Assembly: GCA_003445095.1 (NCBI GenBank)
Contig: DLVS01000262.1
Span: 1,864 to 9,044 of the forward strand
DNA length: 7,181 nt
Source: Verrucomicrobiales bacterium
Lineage (GTDB): Bacteria; Verrucomicrobiota; Verrucomicrobiia; Limisphaerales; UBA9464
Direction of reading: 5' to 3'
In this document: piece after piece, positions 6,539 through 7,181 of the stretch
Position numbering within the stretch: the first letter of the stretch is position 1
How the letters are laid out: each line of letters opens with the position of its first letter
Position numbers and translations under genes: made by a program
Notes under the pieces: model-generated
Databases searched by the model: none
What the model saw: the letters and a program-made list of their open reading frames with translations, nothing else
What the model was told of the DNA's origin: nothing

Positions 6539-7181
6539 ATCTCGAAGCGGATATCGGTGGCTCCGCGCAGGCATAGCCAGTCCACCAGCGCCGCCAACCC
6601 AGCACTAGGTTCTCTGAAGTCGAGGGCTGGCAACACCAGCCGATCATCATCCCTACGTGCCGCTCCCAACGCGGCCAAGGCACGGATTGTCGGCGAATGC
6701 TCAGCCTCTTCGTCGGGCACCACCGCCAGCCGCGAGAGTAGGGGGCGAGACAAGGCCGGGTCTGTCGATGCGTCGCGGTGGGTCCGTTTGAATTCAACGA
6801 TTGCGGCATCCAAAGAGGAATTTTCTGGGGCCGTGAGCTGCGATTCGCTGATGGCGAGAAGTTCCGCTCGTTTGGCCTCCAACGCGGAAATCGCCGACTG
6901 CAACTGGTTGGTGTCACTGCGACGAAACGCCCGCATCATCTTCGCCCGCTGAGCTTTCATAGCCGGCGCTTTCTCCACCTCTCGCTCCATTTTCGACCAG
7001 ACCTTCCACGTATGGCGGGCCAAGCTTTGCTCGGCGGACAGGGGATTTGAGTCAGCCCAAGGAGGTTGCGCGCTCTTCGGGCTGGGAAGAGCAAAGTAAT
7101 CTTCCAATTCGGCGAAAAGGTTCGTGCCGGACAGACCCAGGGGTAGCTGGCAGGTCAGGGCCAGCAGGACGTACGGGTCGT
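6526..7181 (-). CDS. Hypothetical protein, C-terminal part, cut by window edge
   Basis: The minus-strand frame is open from the right edge to TGA at 6526-6528, giving 217 visible residues. A TTG at 7105-7107 could be read as a start, but the 24 codons upstream of it are also open and look coding ('DPYVLLALTCQLPLGLSG'), so the gene probably begins outside the window. I do not recognise the family. The visible part is soluble and highly charged. It has a basic helical stretch ('KMEREVEKAPAMKAQRAKMMRAFRR'-like, in the region 6930-6990) and then a short coiled-coil-like helix ('LQSAISALEAKRAELLAI'). The last 45 residues look like a folded alpha/beta unit ending 'LCLRGATDIRFEIHSF'. No metal-binding, nucleotide-binding or membrane motif is visible. 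The stop codon overlaps a 6-bp inverted repeat (6522-6538). The role is unknown. Confidence 0.55.
   Translation of the reverse strand, partial: DPYVLLALTCQLPLGLSGTNLFAELEDYFALPSPKSAQPPWADSNPLSAEQSLARHTWKVWSKMEREVEKAPAMKAQRAKMMRAFRRSDTNQLQSAISALEAKRAELLAISESQLTAPENSSLDAAIVEFKRTHRDASTDPALSRPLLSRLAVVPDEEAEHSPTIRALAALGAARRDDDRLVLPALDFREPSAGLAALVDWLCLRGATDIRFEIHSF

Noticed and set aside
6440..6952. Plus-strand frame of 170 codons rich in Ser, Arg and Ala
   Set aside because: It is antisense to the better-supported minus-strand frame, lacks domain features, and begins within the 10-bp inverted repeat.

Overview
The window reads as chromosomal DNA from a GC-rich, Gram-negative-type bacterium, most likely a member of the Verrucomicrobiota. 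This assignment is an inference. It rests on the secreted protein at the left edge, whose C-terminal pieces (a W-x-P-V-P-x-Y type beta domain, an Asp-rich calcium loop, and a terminal 'F-x-W ... Y-x-x-x-x-S-x-D-L-x-x-W ... F-F-R-V' domain) are combined in a way common in secreted verrucomicrobial proteins. The weak or absent Shine-Dalgarno sequences and the large membrane coiled-coil protein also fit. No RNA gene, CRISPR array, insertion sequence or phage gene was found.

Layout, left to right: (1) bases 1-2187, plus strand: the 3' part of a gene for a large multidomain exported protein, cut by the window edge. (2) 2188-2503: a convergent intergenic region with no credible gene. It holds two inverted copies of a 30-nt hairpin repeat whose arms differ by partly compensatory changes. 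(3) 2504-4441, minus strand: a membrane-anchored protein with three predicted transmembrane segments and a very long Gln/Lys/Ala/Leu-rich coiled coil, probably periplasmic. (4) 4688-4933, minus: a small FmdB-type zinc-ribbon protein with a GTG start. (5) 5155-6336, minus: a Gfo/Idh/MocA-family NAD(P)-dependent oxidoreductase. (6) 6526-7181, minus: the C-terminal part of an unrecognised protein, cut by the right edge.

The four minus-strand genes point the same way but are separated by about 190-250 bases. Several gaps hold perfect inverted repeats, so they look like separately transcribed neighbours more than one tight operon, and no shared pathway is evident. The oxidoreductase probably acts on a sugar or polyol in the cytoplasm. 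The secreted protein and the coiled-coil protein act at or beyond the cell envelope. I did not find a convincing new multigene system. The features most worth a second look are the covarying hairpin repeat pair, the long coiled-coil membrane protein, and the unidentified edge gene.
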